A DNA stretch of 64,000 nt, taken from contig CANUEZ040000156.1 in the NCBI GenBank assembly GCA_948099385.1, positions 806,001 through 870,000 of the forward strand. Reading direction: 5' to 3'. The stretch is from Fasciola hepatica (lineage: Eukaryota; Platyhelminthes; Trematoda; Plagiorchiida; Fasciolidae). The translations under genes and the position numbers were made by a program. The notes under the pieces are model-generated. The model was not told where the DNA came from. It was given only the letters and a program-made list of their open reading frames with translations, and made no database searches. This document shows, in pieces, positions 24,433 to 39,704 of the stretch. The stretch's first letter is position 1; each line of letters starts with the position of its first letter.

Positions 24433-27400
24433 CATCCAGTTGAGTTTGGATTGCTCGGGGTTGTTGAATTGGTCTTTTGATCATTTGTGTGGGTTCGATT
24501 TAGTCAGAGTACAATGCTAGTCGGTCTTGTGTGCAACTGGTCTGGTCAACTAGGTTTTGCAGTTCGCATTTAAGATCGTACTTCTAGGGATCATTCCTAC
24601 AGTACGTATCACCAGGACGTCAGTCAAACTGACCCGTCCACCCAACCGCGATGACGATCCGCATGGCCTAGTCCCGAGCGTGATCCGGGTGTGTGGCTGT
24701 CCGTCGGCCTGACCTAGCGCGTGCTTGTTGCTGGCTTGCTCGAATCAGCGGCCGTGTGAGCGTCACGCGTGCATGGTCTGATTGAACGGACTCGGCCGCC
24801 TCCTCGGTTGATCGTCCGGCCCGATCGGGAATGGGGTACGCAGTTATGCGTATCTCATACACCCGATTCGGCCTGGAGGAACTGGCCTGTGCTGAGCGGC
24901 TATTTCATCAAATAACACAATTACACCAACTTATTACAAACTATAATCAACAACACACATCAAATACTATATGACCAAATCAAACTATTAACACGAACAC
25001 GATCATGCACACTACACTGCCACTTGACGAGAAAGAACAAATCAATTGAGAATAGTTATAATAAACAAAATACCACATGTAAACCTCAATCAACACAATC
25101 AATCACATCGAGTACGCACGAGCAGATAATTAGGCTTGCCTAAATTCCCAACACGACACCAAGCGTTCACACTCAGTTTTACTCCAACTGATCACACATC
25201 GTACGCATGTGATTTGCGACAGCCATATGCGACATGTGCATCACGGAGCCACAGTGTACGGATGATGCGAGACATAGAAAAGCACCAGATGCACGGGAAA
25301 GCGCGCGCATGCAAGTACGGACGAAACATACTACTGACACGGGAGCATTCAGTAGATAACTATTTAGCTCGTCTCGCACACAATCATGCTCGTCGTGTGC
25401 AATCCTGCTGCAAAGGGAGGAGATGAATTGGATAACTTATTCTTCATTCGCATCCAGTTGAGTTTGGATTGCTCGGGGTTGTTGAATTGGTCTTTTGATC
25501 ATTTGTGTGGGTTCGATTTAGTCAGAGTACAATGCTAGTCGGTCTTGTGTGCAACTGGTCTGGTCAACTAGGTTTTGCAGTTCGCATTTAAGATCGTACT
25601 TCTAGGGATCATTCCTACAGTACGTATCACCAGGACGTCAGTCAAACTGACCCGTCCACCCAACCGCGATGACGATCCGCATGGCCTAGTCCCGAGCGTG
25701 ATCCGGGTGTGTGGCTGTCCGTCGGCCTGACCTAGCGCGTGCTTGTTGCTGGCTTGCTCGAATCAGCGGCCGTGTGAGCGTCACGCGTGCATGGTCTGAT
25801 TGAACGGACTCGGCCGCCTCCTCGGTTGATCGTCCGGCCCGATCGGGAATGGGGTACGCAGTTATGCGTATCTCATACACCCGATTCGGCCTGGAGGAAC
25901 TGGCCTGTGCTGAGCGGCTATTTCATCAAATAACACAATTACACCAACTTATTACAAACTAAAATCAACAACACACATCAAATACTATATGACCAAATCA
26001 AACTATTAACACGAACACGATCATGCACACTACACTGCCACTTGACGAGAAAGAACAAATCAATTGAGAATAGTTATAATAAACAAAATACCACATGTAA
26101 ACCTCAATCAACACAATCAATCACATCGAGTACGCACGAGCAGATAATTAGGCTTGCCTAAATTCCCAACACGACACCAAGCGTTCACACTCAGTTTTAC
26201 TCCAACTGATCACACATCGTACGCATGTGATTTGCGACAGCCATATGCGTCATGTGCATCACGGAGCCACAGTGTACGGATGATGCGAGACATAGAAAAG
26301 CACCAGATGCACGGGAAAGCGCGCGCATGCAAGTACGGACGAAACATACTACTGACACGGGAGCATTCAGTAGATAACTATTTAGCTCGTCTCGCACACA
26401 ATCATGCTCGTCGTGTGCAATCCTGCTGCAAAGGGAGGAGATGAATTGGATAACTTATTCTTCATTCGCATCCAGTTGAGTTTGGATTGCTCGGGGTTGT
26501 TGAATTGGTCTTTTGATCATTTGTGTGGGTTCGATTTAGTCAGAGTACAATGCTAGTCGGTCTTGTGTGCAACTGGTCTGGTCAACTAGGTTTTGCAGTT
26601 CGCATTTAAGATCGTACTTCTAGGGATCATTCCTACAGTACGTATCACCAGGACGTCAGTCAAACTGACCCGTCCACCCAACCGCGATGACGATCCGCAT
26701 GGCCTAGTCCCGAGCGTGATCCGGGTGTGTGGCTGTCCGTCGGCCTGACCTAGCGCGTGCTTGTTGCTGGCTTGCTCGAATCAGCGGCCGTGTGAACGTC
26801 ACGCGTGCATGGTCTGATTGAACGGACTCGGCCGCCTCCTCGGTTGATCGTCCGGCCCGATCGGGAATGGGGTACGCAGTTATGCGTATCTCATACACCC
26901 GATTCGGCCTGGAGGAACTGGCCTGTGCTGAGCGGCTATTTCATCAAATAACACAATTACACCAACTTATTACAAACTATAATCAACAACACACATCAAA
27001 TACTATATGACCAAATCAAACTATTAACACGAACACGATCATGCACACTACACTGCCACTTGACGAGAAAGAACAAATCAATTGAGAATAGTTATAATAA
27101 ACAAAATACCACATGTAAACCTCAATCAACACAATCAATCACATCGAGTACGCACGAGCAGATAATTAGGCTTGCCTAAATTCCCAACACGACACCAAGC
27201 GTTCACACTCAGTTTTACTCCAACTGATCACACATCGTACGCATGTGATTTGCGACAGCCATATGCGACATGTGCATCACGGAGCCACAGTGTACGGATG
27301 ATGCGAGACATAGAAAAGCACCAGATGCACGGGAAAGCGCGCGCATGCAAGTACGGACGAAACATACTACTGACACGGGAGCATTCAGTAAATAACTATT

Positions 27401-30400
27401 TAGCTCGTCTCGCACACAATCATGCTCGTCGTGTGCAATCCTGCTGCAAAGGGAGGAGATGAATTGGATAACTTATTCTTCATTCGCATCCAGTTGAGTT
27501 TGGATTGCTCGGGGTTGTTGAATTGGTCTTTTGATCATTTGTGTGGGTTCGATTTAGTCAGAGTACAATGCTAGTCGGTCTTGTGTGCAACTGGTCTGGT
27601 CAACTAGGTTTTGCAGTTCGCATTTAAGATCGTACTTCTAGGGATCATTCCTACAGTACGTATCACCAGGACGTCAGTCAAACTGACCCGTCCACCCAAC
27701 CGCGATGACGATCCGCATGGCCTAGTCCCGAGCGTGGTCCGGGTGTGTGGCTGTCCGTCGGCCTGACCTAGCGCGTGCTTGTTGCTGGCTTGCTCGAATC
27801 AGCGGCCGTGTGAGCGTCACGCGTGCATGGTCTGATTGAACGGACTCGGCCGCCTCCTCGGTTGATCGTCCGGCCCGATCGGGAATGGGGTACGCAGTTA
27901 TGCGTATCTCATACACCCGATTCGGCCTGGAGGAACTGGCCTGTGCTGAGCGGCTATTTCATCAAATAACACAATTACACCAACTTATTACAAACTAAAA
28001 TCAACAACACACATCAAATACTATATGACCAAATCAAACTATTAACACGAACACGATCATGCACACTACACTGCCACTTGACGAGAAAGAACAAATCAAT
28101 TGAGAATAGTTATAATAAACAAAATACCACATGTAAACCTCAATCAACACAATCAATCACATCGAGTACGCACGAGCAGATAATTAGGCTTGCCTAAATT
28201 CCCAACACGACACCAAGCGTTCACACTCAGTTTTACTCCAACTGATCACACATCGTACGCATGTGATTTGCGACAGCCATATGCGACATGTGCATCACGG
28301 AGCCACAGTGTACGGATGATGCGAGACATAGAAAAGCACCAGATGCACGGGAAAGCGCGCGCATGCAAGTACGGACGAAACATACTACTGACACGGGAGC
28401 ATTCAGTAGATAACTATTTAGCTCGTCTCGCACACAATCATGCTCGTCGTGTGCAATCCTGCTGCAAAGGGAGGAGATGAATTGGATAACTTATTCTTCA
28501 TTCGCATCCAGTTGAGTTTGGATTGCTCGGGGTTGTTGAATTGGTCTTTTGATCATTTGTGTGGGTTCGATTTAGTCAGAGTACAATGCTAGTCGGTCTT
28601 GTGTGCAACTGGTCTGGTCAACTAGGTTTTGCAGTTCGCATTTAAGATCGTACTTCTAGGGATCATTCCTACAGTACGTATCACCAGGACGTCAGTCAAA
28701 CTGACCCGTCCACCCAACCGCGATGACGATCCGCATGGCCTAGTCCCGAGCGTGATCCGGGTGTGTGGCTGTCCGTCGGCCTGACCTAGCGCGTGCTTGT
28801 TGCTGGCTTGCTCGAATCAGCGGCCGTGTGAGCGTCACGCGTGCATGGTCTGATTGAACGGACTCGGCCGCCTCCTCGGTTGATCGTCCGGCCCGATCGG
28901 GAATGGGGTACGCAGTTATGCGTATCTCATACACCCGATTCGGCCTGGAGGAACTGGCCTGTGCTGAGCGGCTATTTCATCAAATAACACAATTACACCA
29001 ACTTATTACAAACTATAATCAACAACACACATCAAATACTATATGACCAAATCAAACTATTAACACGAACACGATCATGCACACTACACTGCCACTTGAC
29101 GAGAAAGAACAAATCAATTGAGAATAGTTATAATAAACAAAATACCACATGTAAACCTCAATCAACACAATCAATCACATCGAGTACGCACGAGCAGATA
29201 ATTAGGCTTGCCTAAATTCCCAACACGACACCAAGCGTTCACACTCAGTTTTACTCCAACTGATCACACATCGTACGCATGTGATTTGCGACAGCCATAT
29301 GCGACATGTGCATCACGGAGCCACAGTGTACGGATGATGCGAGACATAGAAAAGCACCAGATGCACGGGAAAGCGCGCGCATGCAAGTACGGACGAAACA
29401 TACTACTGACACGGGAGCATTCAGTAGATAACTATTTAGCTCGTCTCGCACACAATCATGCTCGTCGTGTGCAATCCTGCTGCAAAGGGAGGAGATGAAT
29501 TGGATAACTTATTCTTCATTCGCATCCAGTTGAGTTTGGATTGCTCGGGGTTGTTGAATTGGTCTTTTGATCATTTGTGTGGGTTCGATTTAGTCAGAGT
29601 ACAATGCTAGTCGGTCTTGTGTGCAACTGGTCTGGTCAACTAGGTTTTGCAGTTCGCATTTAAGATCGTACTTCTAGGGATCATTCCTACAGTACGTATC
29701 ACCAGGACGTCAGTCAAACTGACCCGTCCACCCAACCGCGATGACGATCCGCATGGCCTAGTCCCGAGCGTGATCCGGGTGTGTGGCTGTCCGTCGGCCT
29801 GACCTAGCGCGTGCTTGTTGCTGGCTTGCTCGAATCAGCGGCCGTGTGAGCGTCACGCGTGCATGGTCTGATTGAACGGACTCGGCCGCCTCCTCGGTTG
29901 ATCGTCCGGCCCGATCGGGAATGGGGTACGCAGTTATGCGTATCTCATACACCCGATTCGGCCTGGAGGAACTGGCCTGTGCTGAGCGGCTATTTCATCA
30001 AATAACACAATTACACCAACTTATTACAAACTAAAATCAACAACACACATCAAATGCTATATGACCAAATCAAACTATTAACACGAACACGATCATGCAC
30101 ACTACACTGCCACTTGACGAGAAAGAACAAATCAATTGAGAATAGTTATAATAAACAAAATACCACATGTAAACCTCAATCAACACAATCAATCACATCG
30201 AGTACGCACGAGCAGATAATTAGGCTTGCCTAAATTCCCAACACGACACCAAGCGTTCACACTCAGTTTTACTCCAACTGATCACACATCGTACGCATGT
30301 GATTTGCGACAGCCATATGCGACATGTGCATCACGGAGCCACAGTGTACGGATGATGCGAGACATAGAAAAGCACCAGATGCACGGGAAAGCGCGCGCAT

Positions 30401-33400
30401 GCAAGTACGGACGAAACATACTACTGACACGGGAGCATTCAGTAAATAACTATTTAGCTCGTCTCGCACACAATCATGCTCGTCGTGTGCAATCCTGCTG
30501 CAAAGGGAGGAGATGAATTGGATAACTTATTCTTCATTCGCATCCAGTTGAGTTTGGATTGCTCGGGGTTGTTGAATTGGTCTTTTGATCATTTGTGTGG
30601 GTTCGATTTAGTCAGAGTACAATGCTAGTCGGTCTTGTGTGCAACTGGTCTGGTCAACTAGGTTTTGCAGTTCGCATTTAAGATCGTACTTCTAGGGATC
30701 ATTCCTACAGTACGTATCACCAGGACGTCAGTCAAACTGACCCGTCCACCCAACCGCGATGACGATCCGCATGGCCTAGTCCCGAGCGTGATCCGGGTGT
30801 GTGGCTGTCCGTCGGCCTGACCTAGCGCGTGCTTGTTGCTGGCTTGCTCGAATCAGCGGCCGTGTGAACGTCACGCGTGCATGGTCTGATTGAACGGACT
30901 CGGCCGCCTCCTCGGTTGATCGTCCGGCCCGATCGGGAATGGGGTACGCAGTTATGCGTATCTCATACACCCGATTCGGCCTGGAGGAACTGGCCTGTGC
31001 TGAGCGGCTATTTCATCAAATAACACAATTACACCAACTTATTACAAACTATAATCAACAACACACATCAAATACTATATGACCAAATCAAACTATTAAC
31101 ACGAACACGATCATGCACACTACACTGCCACTTGACGAGAAAGAACAAATCAATTGAGAATAGTTATAATAAACAAAATACCACATGTAAACCTCAATCA
31201 ACACAATCAATCACATCGAGTACGCACGAGCAGATAATTAGGCTTGCCTAAATTCCCAACACGACACCAAGCGTTCACACTCAGTTTTACTCCAACTGAT
31301 CACACATCGTACGCATGTGATTTGCGACAGCCATATGCGACATGTGCATCACGGAGCCACAGTGTACGGATGATGCGAGACATAGAAAAGCACCAGATGC
31401 ACGGGAAAGCGCGCGCATGCAAGTACGGACGAAACATACTACTGACACGGGAGCATTCAGTAGATAACTATTTAGCTCGTCTCGCACACAATCATGCTCG
31501 TCGTGTGCAATCCTGCTGCAAAGGGAGGAGATGAATTGGATAACTTATTCTTCATTCGCATCCAGTTGAGTTTGGATTGCTCGGGGTTGTTGAATTGGTC
31601 TTTTGATCATTTGTGTGGGTTCGATTTAGTCAGAGTACAATGCTAGTCGGTCTTGTGTGCAACTGGTCTGGTCAACTAGGTTTTGCAGTTCGCATTTAAG
31701 ATCGTACTTCTAGGGATCATTCCTACAGTACGTATCACCAGGACGTCAGTCAAACTGACCCGTCCACCCAACCGCGATGACGATCCGCATGGCCTAGTCC
31801 CGAGCGTGATCCGGGTGTGTGGCTGTCCGTCGGCCTGACCTAGCGCGTGCTTGTTGCTGGCTTGCTCGAATCAGCGGCCGTGTGAACGTCACGCGTGCAT
31901 GGTCTGATTGAACGGACTCGGCCGCCTCCTCGGTTGATCGTCCGGCCCGATCGGGAATGGGGTACGCAGTTATGCGTATCTCATACACCCGATTCGGCCT
32001 GGAGGAACTGGCCTGTGCTGAGCGGCTATTTCATCAAATAACACAATTACACCAACTTATTACAAACTATAATCAACAACACACATCAAATACTATATGA
32101 CCAAATCAAACTATTAACACGAACACGATCATGCACACTACACTGCCACTTGACGAGAAAGAACAAATCAATTGAGAATAGTTATAATAAACAAAATACC
32201 ACATGTAAACCTCAATCAACACAATCAATCACATCGAGTACGCACGAGCAGATAATTAGGCTTGCCTAAATTCCCAACACGACACCAAGCGTTCACACTC
32301 AGTTTTACTCCAACTGATCACACATCGTACGCATGTGATTTGCGACAGCCATATGCGACATGTGCATCACGGAGCCACAGTGTACGGATGATGCGAGACA
32401 TAGAAAAGCACCAGATGCACGGGAAAGCGCGCGCATGCAAGTACGGACGAAACATACTACTGACACGGGAGCATTCAGTAGATAACTATTTAGCTCGTCT
32501 CGCACACAATCATGCTCGTCGTGTGCAATCCTGCTGCAAAGGGAGGAGATGAATTGGATAACTTATTCTTCATTCGCATCCAGTTGAGTTTGGATTGCTC
32601 GGGGTTGTTGAATTGGTCTTTTGATCATTTGTGTGGGTTCGATTTAGTCAGAGTACAATGCTAGTCGGTCTTGTGTGCAACTGGTCTGGTCAACTAGGTT
32701 TTGCAGTTCGCATTTAAGATCGTACTTCTAGGGATCATTCCTACAGTACGTATCACCAGGACGTCAGTCAAACTGACCCGTCCACCCAACCGCGATGACG
32801 ATCCGCATGGCCTAGTCCCGAGCGTGATCCGGGTGTGTGGCTGTCCGTCGGCCTGACCTAGCGCGTGCTTGTTGCTGGCTTGCTCGAATCAGCGGCCGTG
32901 TGAACGTCACGCGTGCATGGTCTGATTGAACGGACTCGGCCGCCTCCTCGGTTGATCGTCCGGCCCGATCGGGAATGGGGTACGCAGTTATGCGTATCTC
33001 ATACACCCGATTCGGCCTGGAGGAACTGGCCTGTGCTGAGCGGCTATTTCATCAAATAACACAATTACACCAACTTATTACAAACTATAATCAACAACAC
33101 ACATCAAATACTATATGACCAAATCAAACTATTAACACGAACACGATCATGCACACTACACTGCCACTTGACGAGAAAGAACAAATCAATTGAGAATAGT
33201 TATAATAAACAAAATACCACATGTAAACCTCAATCAACACAATCAATCACATCGAGTACGCACGAGCAGATAATTAGGCTTGCCTAAATTCCCAACACGA
33301 CACCAAGCGTTCACACTCAGTTTTACTCCAACTGATCACACATCGTACGCATGTGATTTGCGACAGCCATATGCGTCATGTGCATCACGGAGCCACAGTG

Positions 33401-35630
33401 TACGGATGATGCGAGACATAGAAAAGCACCAGATGCACGGGAAAGCGCGCGCATGCAAGTACGGACGAAACATACTACTGACACGGGAGCATTCAGTAGA
33501 TAACTATTTAGCTCGTCTCGCACACAATCATGCTCGTCGTGTGCAATCCTGCTGCAAAGGGAGGAGATGAATTGGATAACTTATTCTTCATTCGCATCCA
33601 GTTGAGTTTGGATTGCTCGGGGTTGTTGAATTGGTCTTTTGATCATTTGTGTGGGTTCGATTTAGTCAGAGTACAATGCTAGTCGGTCTTGTGTGCAACT
33701 GGTCTGGTCAACTAGGTTTTGCAGTTCGCATTTAAGATCGTACTTCTAGGGATCATTCCTACAGTACGTATCACCAGGACGTCAGTCAAACTGACCCGTC
33801 CACCCAACCGCGATGACGATCCGCATGGCCTAGTCCCGAGCGTGATCCGGGTGTGTGGCTGTCCGTCGGCCTGACCTAGCGCGTGCTTGTTGCTGGCTTG
33901 CTCGAATCAGCGGCCGTGTGAGCGTCACGCGTGCATGGTCTGATTGAACGGACTCGGCCGCCTCCTCGGTTGATCGTCCGGCCCGATCGGGAATGGGGTA
34001 CGCAGTTATGCGTATCTCATACACCCGATTCGGCCTGGAGGAACTGGCCTGTGCTGAGCGGCTATTTCATCAAATAACACAATTACACCAACTTATTACA
34101 AACTAAAATCAACAACACACATCAAATACTATATGACCAAATCAAACTATTAACACGAACACGATCATGCACACTACACTGCCACTTGACGAGAAAGAAC
34201 AAATCAATTGAGAATAGTTATAATAAACAAAATACCACATGTAAACCTCAATCAACACAATCAATCACATCGAGTACGCACGAGCAGATAATTAGGCTTG
34301 CCTAAATTCCCAACACGACACCAAGCGTTCACACTCAGTTTTACTCCAACTGATCACACATCGTACGCATGTGATTTGCGACAGCCATATGCGACATGTG
34401 CATCACGGAGCCACAGTGTACGGATGATGCGAGACATAGAAAAGCACCAGATGCACGGGAAAGCGCGCGCATGCAAGTACGGACGAAACATACTACTGAC
34501 ACGGGAGCATTCAGTAGATAACTATTTAGCTCGTCTCGCACACAATCATGCTCGTCGTGTGCAATCCTGCTGCAAAGGGAGGAGATGAATTGGATAACTT
34601 ATTCTTCATTCGCATCCAGTTGAGTTTGGATTGCTCGGGGTTGTTGAATTGGTCTTTTGATCATTTGTGTGGGTTCGATTTAGTCAGAGTACAATGCTAG
34701 TCGGTCTTGTGTGCAACTGGTCTGGTCAACTAGGTTTTGCAGTTCGCATTTAAGATCGTACTTCTAGGGATCATTCCTACAGTACGTATCACCAGGACGT
34801 CAGTCAAACTGACCCGTCCACCCAACCGCGATGACGATCCGCATGGCCTAGTCCCGAGCGTGATCCGGGTGTGTGGCTGTCCGTCGGCCTGACCTAGCGC
34901 GTGCTTGTTGCTGGCTTGCTCGAATCAGCGGCCGTGTGAGCGTCACGCGTGCATGGTCTGATTGAACGGACTCGGCCGCCTCCTCGGTTGATCGTCCGGC
35001 CCGATCGGGAATGGGGTACGCAGTTATGCGTATCTCATACACCCGATTCGGCCTGGAGGAACTGGCCTGTGCTGAGCGGCTATTTCATCAAATAACACAA
35101 TTACACCAACTTATTACAAACTATAATCAACAACACACATCAAATACTATATGACCAAATCAAACTATTAACACGAACACGATCATGCACACTACACTGC
35201 CACTTGACGAGAAAGAACAAATCAATTGAGAATAGTTATAATAAACAAAATACCACATGTAAACCTCAATCAACACAATCAATCACATCGAGTACGCACG
35301 AGCAGATAATTAGGCTTGCCTAAATTCCCAACACGACACCAAGCGTTCACACTCAGTTTTACTCCAACTGATCACACATCGTACGCATGTGATTTGCGAC
35401 AGCCATATGCGACATGTGCATCACGGAGCCACAGTGTACGGATGATGCGAGACATAGAAAAGCACCAGATGCACGGGAAAGCGCGCGCATGCAAGTACGG
35501 ACGAAACATACTACTGACACGGGAGCATTCAGTAGATAACTATTTAGCTCGTCTCGCACACAATCATGCTCGTCGTGTGCAATCCTGCTGCAAAGGGAGG
35601 AGATGAATTGGATAACTTATTCTTCATTCG
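24433..35630 (+). repeat. Array copies 25-35, mixed haplotypes
   Basis: Copies start at 24433, 25451, 26469, 27487, 28505, 29523, 30541, 31559, 32577, 33595 and 34613. Haplotypes at 328/512 are: 25 G/T; 26 G/A with T at 800; 27 A/T with A at 923; 28 G/A with G at 251 (private); 29 G/T; 30 G/A with G at 534 (private) and A at 923; 31, 32 A/T; 33 A/T with T at 800; 34 G/A; 35 G/T. The rare alleles 800T (offset 7 copies) and 923A (offset 3 copies) sit on different 328/512 backgrounds in their two carriers. That implies exchange within units rather than only duplication of whole units. Confidence 0.92.
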
Positions 35631-38600
35631 CATCCAGTTGAGTTTGGATTGCTCGGGGTTGTTGAATTGGTCTTTTGATCATTTGTGTGGGTTCGATTTA
35701 GTCAGAGTACAATGCTAGTCGGTCTTGTGTGCAACTGGTCTGGTCAACTAGGTTTTGCAGTTCGCATTTAAGATCGTACTTCTAGGGATCATTCCTACAG
35801 TACGTATCACCAGGACGTCAGTCAAACTGACCCGTCCACCCAACCGCGATGACGATCCGCATGGCCTAGTCCCGAGCGTGATCCGGGTGTGTGGCTGTCC
35901 GTCGGCCTGACCTAGCGCGTGCTTGTTGCTGGCTTGCTCGAATCAGCGGCCGTGTGAACGTCACGCGTGCATGGTCTGATTGAACGGACTCGGCCGCCTC
36001 CTCGGTTGATCGTCCGGCCCGATCGGGAATGGGGTACGCAGTTATGCGTATCTCATACACCCGATTCGGCCTGGAGGAACTGGCCTGTGCTGAGCGGCTA
36101 TTTCATCAAATAACACAATTACACCAACTTATTACAAACTATAATCAACAACACACATCAAATACTATATGACCAAATCAAACTATTAACACGAACACGA
36201 TCATGCACACTACACTGCCACTTGACGAGAAAGAACAAATCAATTGAGAATAGTTATAATAAACAAAATACCACATGTAAACCTCAATCAACACAATCAA
36301 TCACATCGAGTACGCACGAGCAGATAATTAGGCTTGCCTAAATTCCCAACACGACACCAAGCGTTCACACTCAGTTTTACTCCAACTGATCACACATCGT
36401 ACGCATGTGATTTGCGACAGCCATATGCGACATGTGCATCACGGAGCCACAGTGTACGGATGATGCGAGACATAGAAAAGCACCAGATGCACGGGAAAGC
36501 GCGCGCATGCAAGTACGGACGAAACATACTACTGACACGGGAGCATTCAGTAGATAACTATTTAGCTCGTCTCGCACACAATCATGCTCGTCGTGTGCAA
36601 TCCTGCTGCAAAGGGAGGAGATGAATTGGATAACTTATTCTTCATTCGCATCCAGTTGAGTTTGGATTGCTCGGGGTTGTTGAATTGGTCTTTTGATCAT
36701 TTGTGTGGGTTCGATTTAGTCAGAGTACAATGCTAGTCGGTCTTGTGTGCAACTGGTCTGGTCAACTAGGTTTTGCAGTTCGCATTTAAGATCGTACTTC
36801 TAGGGATCATTCCTACAGTACGTATCACCAGGACGTCAGTCAAACTGACCCGTCCACCCAACCGCGATGACGATCCGCATGGCCTAGTCCCGAGCGTGAT
36901 CCGGGTGTGTGGCTGTCCGTCGGCCTGACCTAGCGCGTGCTTGTTGCTGGCTTGCTCGAATCAGCGGCCGTGTGAGCGTCACGCGTGCATGGTCTGATTG
37001 AACGGACTCGGCCGCCTCCTCGGTTGATCGTCCGGCCCGATCGGGAATGGGGTACGCAGTTATGCGTATCTCATACACCCGATTCGGCCTGGAGGAACTG
37101 GCCTGTGCTGAGCGGCTATTTCATCAAATAACACAATTACACCAACTTATTACAAACTAAAATCAACAACACACATCAAATACTATATGACCAAATCAAA
37201 CTATTAACACGAACACGATCATGCACACTACACTGCCACTTGACGAGAAAGAACAAATCAATTGAGAATAGTTATAATAAACAAAATACCACATGTAAAC
37301 CTCAATCAACACAATCAATCACATCGAGTACGCACGAGCAGATAATTAGGCTTGCCTAAATTCCCAACACGACACCAAGCGTTCACACTCAGTTTTACTC
37401 CAACTGATCACACATCGTACGCATGTGATTTGAGACAGCCATATGCGACATGTGCATCACGGAGCCACAGTGTACGGATGATGCGAGACATAGAAAAGCA
37501 CCAGATGCACGGGAAAGCGCGCGCATGCAAGTACGGACGAAACATACTACTGACACGGGAGCATTCAGTAGATAACTATTTAGCTCGTCTCGCACACAAT
37601 CATGCTCGTCGTGTGCAATCCTGCTGCAAAGGGAGGAGATGAATTGGATAACTTATTCTTCATTCGCATCCAGTTGAGTTTGGATTGCTCGGGGTTGTTG
37701 AATTGGTCTTTTGATCATTTGTGTGGGTTCGATTTAGTCAGAGTACAATGCTAGTCGGTCTTGTGTGCAACTGGTCTGGTCAACTAGGTTTTGCAGTTCG
37801 CATTTAAGATCGTACTTCTAGGGATCATTCCTACAGTACGTATCACCAGGACGTCAGTCAAACTGACCCGTCCACCCAACCGCGATGACGATCCGCATGG
37901 CCTAGTCCCGAGCGTGATCCGGGTGTGTGGCTGTCCGTCGGCCTGACCTAGCGCGTGCTTGTTGCTGGCTTGCTCGAATCAGCGGCCGTGTGAGCGTCAC
38001 GCGTGCATGGTCTGATTGAACGGACTCGGCCGCCTCCTCGGTTGATCGTCCGGCCCGATCGGGAATGGGGTACGCAGTTATGCGTATCTCATACACCCGA
38101 TTCGGCCTGGAGGAACTGGCCTGTGCTGAGCGGCTATTTCATCAAATAACACAATTACACCAACTTATTACAAACTAAAATCAACAACACACATCAAATA
38201 CTATATGACCAAATCAAACTATTAACACGAACACGATCATGCACACTACACTGCCACTTGACGAGAAAGAACAAATCAATTGAGAATAGTTATAATAAAC
38301 AAAATACCACATGTAAACCTCAATCAACACAATCAATCACATCGAGTACGCACGAGCAGATAATTAGGCTTGCCTAAATTCCCAACACGACACCAAGCGT
38401 TCACACTCAGTTTTACTCCAACTGATCACACATCGTACGCATGTGATTTGCGACAGCCATATGCGACATGTGCATCACGGAGCCACAGTGTACGGATGAT
38501 ATGCGAGACATAGAAAAGCACCAGATGCACGGGAAAGCGCGCGCATGCAAGTACGGACGAAACATACTACTGACACGGGAGCATTCAGTAGATAACTATT

Positions 38601-39704
38601 TAGCTCGTCTCGCACACAATCATGCTCGTCGTGTGCAATCCTGCTGCAAAGGGAGGAGATGAATTGGATAATTTATTCTTCATTCGCATCCAGTTGAGTT
38701 TGGATTGCTCGGGGTTGTTGAATTGGTCTTTTGATCATTTGTGTGGGTTCGATTTAGTCAGAGTACAATGCTAGTCGGTCTTGTGTGCAACTGGTCTGGT
38801 CAACTAGGTTTTGCAGTTCGCATTTAAGATCGTACTTCTAGGGATCATTCCTACAGTACGTATCACCAGGACGTCAGTCAAACTGACCCGTCCACCCAAC
38901 CGCGATGACGATCCGCATGGCCTAGTCCCGAGCGTGATCCGGGTGTGTGGCTGTCCGTCGGCCTGACCTAGCGCGTGCTTGTTGCTGGCTTGCTCGAATC
39001 AGCGGCCGTGTGAGCGTCACGCGTGCATGGTCTGATTGAACGGACTCGGCCGCCTCCTCGGTTGATCGTCCGGCCCGATCGGGAATGGGGTACGCAGTTA
39101 TGCGTATCTCATACACCCGATTCGGCCTGGAGGAACTGGCCTGTGCTGAGCGGCTATTTCATCAAATAACACAATTACACCAACTTATTACAAACTAAAA
39201 TCAACAACACACATCAAATACTATATGACCAAATCAAACTATTAACACGAACACGATCATGCACACTACACTGCCACTTGACGAGAAAGAACAAATCAAT
39301 TGAGAATAGTTATAATAAACAAAATACCACATGTAAACCTCAATCAACACAATCAATCACATCGAGTACGCACGAGCAGATAATTAGGCTTGCCTAAATT
39401 CCCAACACGACACCAAGCGTTCACACTCAGTTTTACTCCAACTGATCACACATCGTACGCATGTGATTTGCGACAGCCATATGCGACATGTGCATCACGG
39501 AGCCACAGTGTACGGATGATGCGAGACATAGAAAAGCACCAGATGCACGGGAAAGCGCGCGCATGCAAGTACGGACGAAACATACTACTGACACGGGAGC
39601 ATTCAGTAGATAACTATTTAGCTCGTCTCGCACACAATCATGCTCGTCGTGTGCAATCCTGCTGCAAAGGGAGGAGATGAATTGGATAACTTATTCTTCA
39701 TTCG
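35631..39704 (+). repeat. Four-copy block (copies 36-39), matches 45813-49886
   Basis: Copies start at 35631, 36649, 37667 and 38687. Haplotypes are: 36 A/T; 37 G/A with A at 785; 38 G/A with the AT insertion at 38501-38502 and T at unit position 1004; 39 G/A. The same ordered set, including both rare markers of copy 38, recurs ten copies to the right in copies 46-49. Both blocks are 4,074 bp long. No difference between them was seen at the variable sites checked. Confidence 0.93.
38501..38502 (+). other. AT insertion in copy 38
   Basis: GGATGATGCG becomes GGATGATATGCG, a duplication of AT after unit position 834. It shifts the 96-codon frame and leaves a 64-codon frame starting upstream at 38468 and ending at 38662. 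The linked marker C1004T lies at 38672. Confidence 0.9.
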
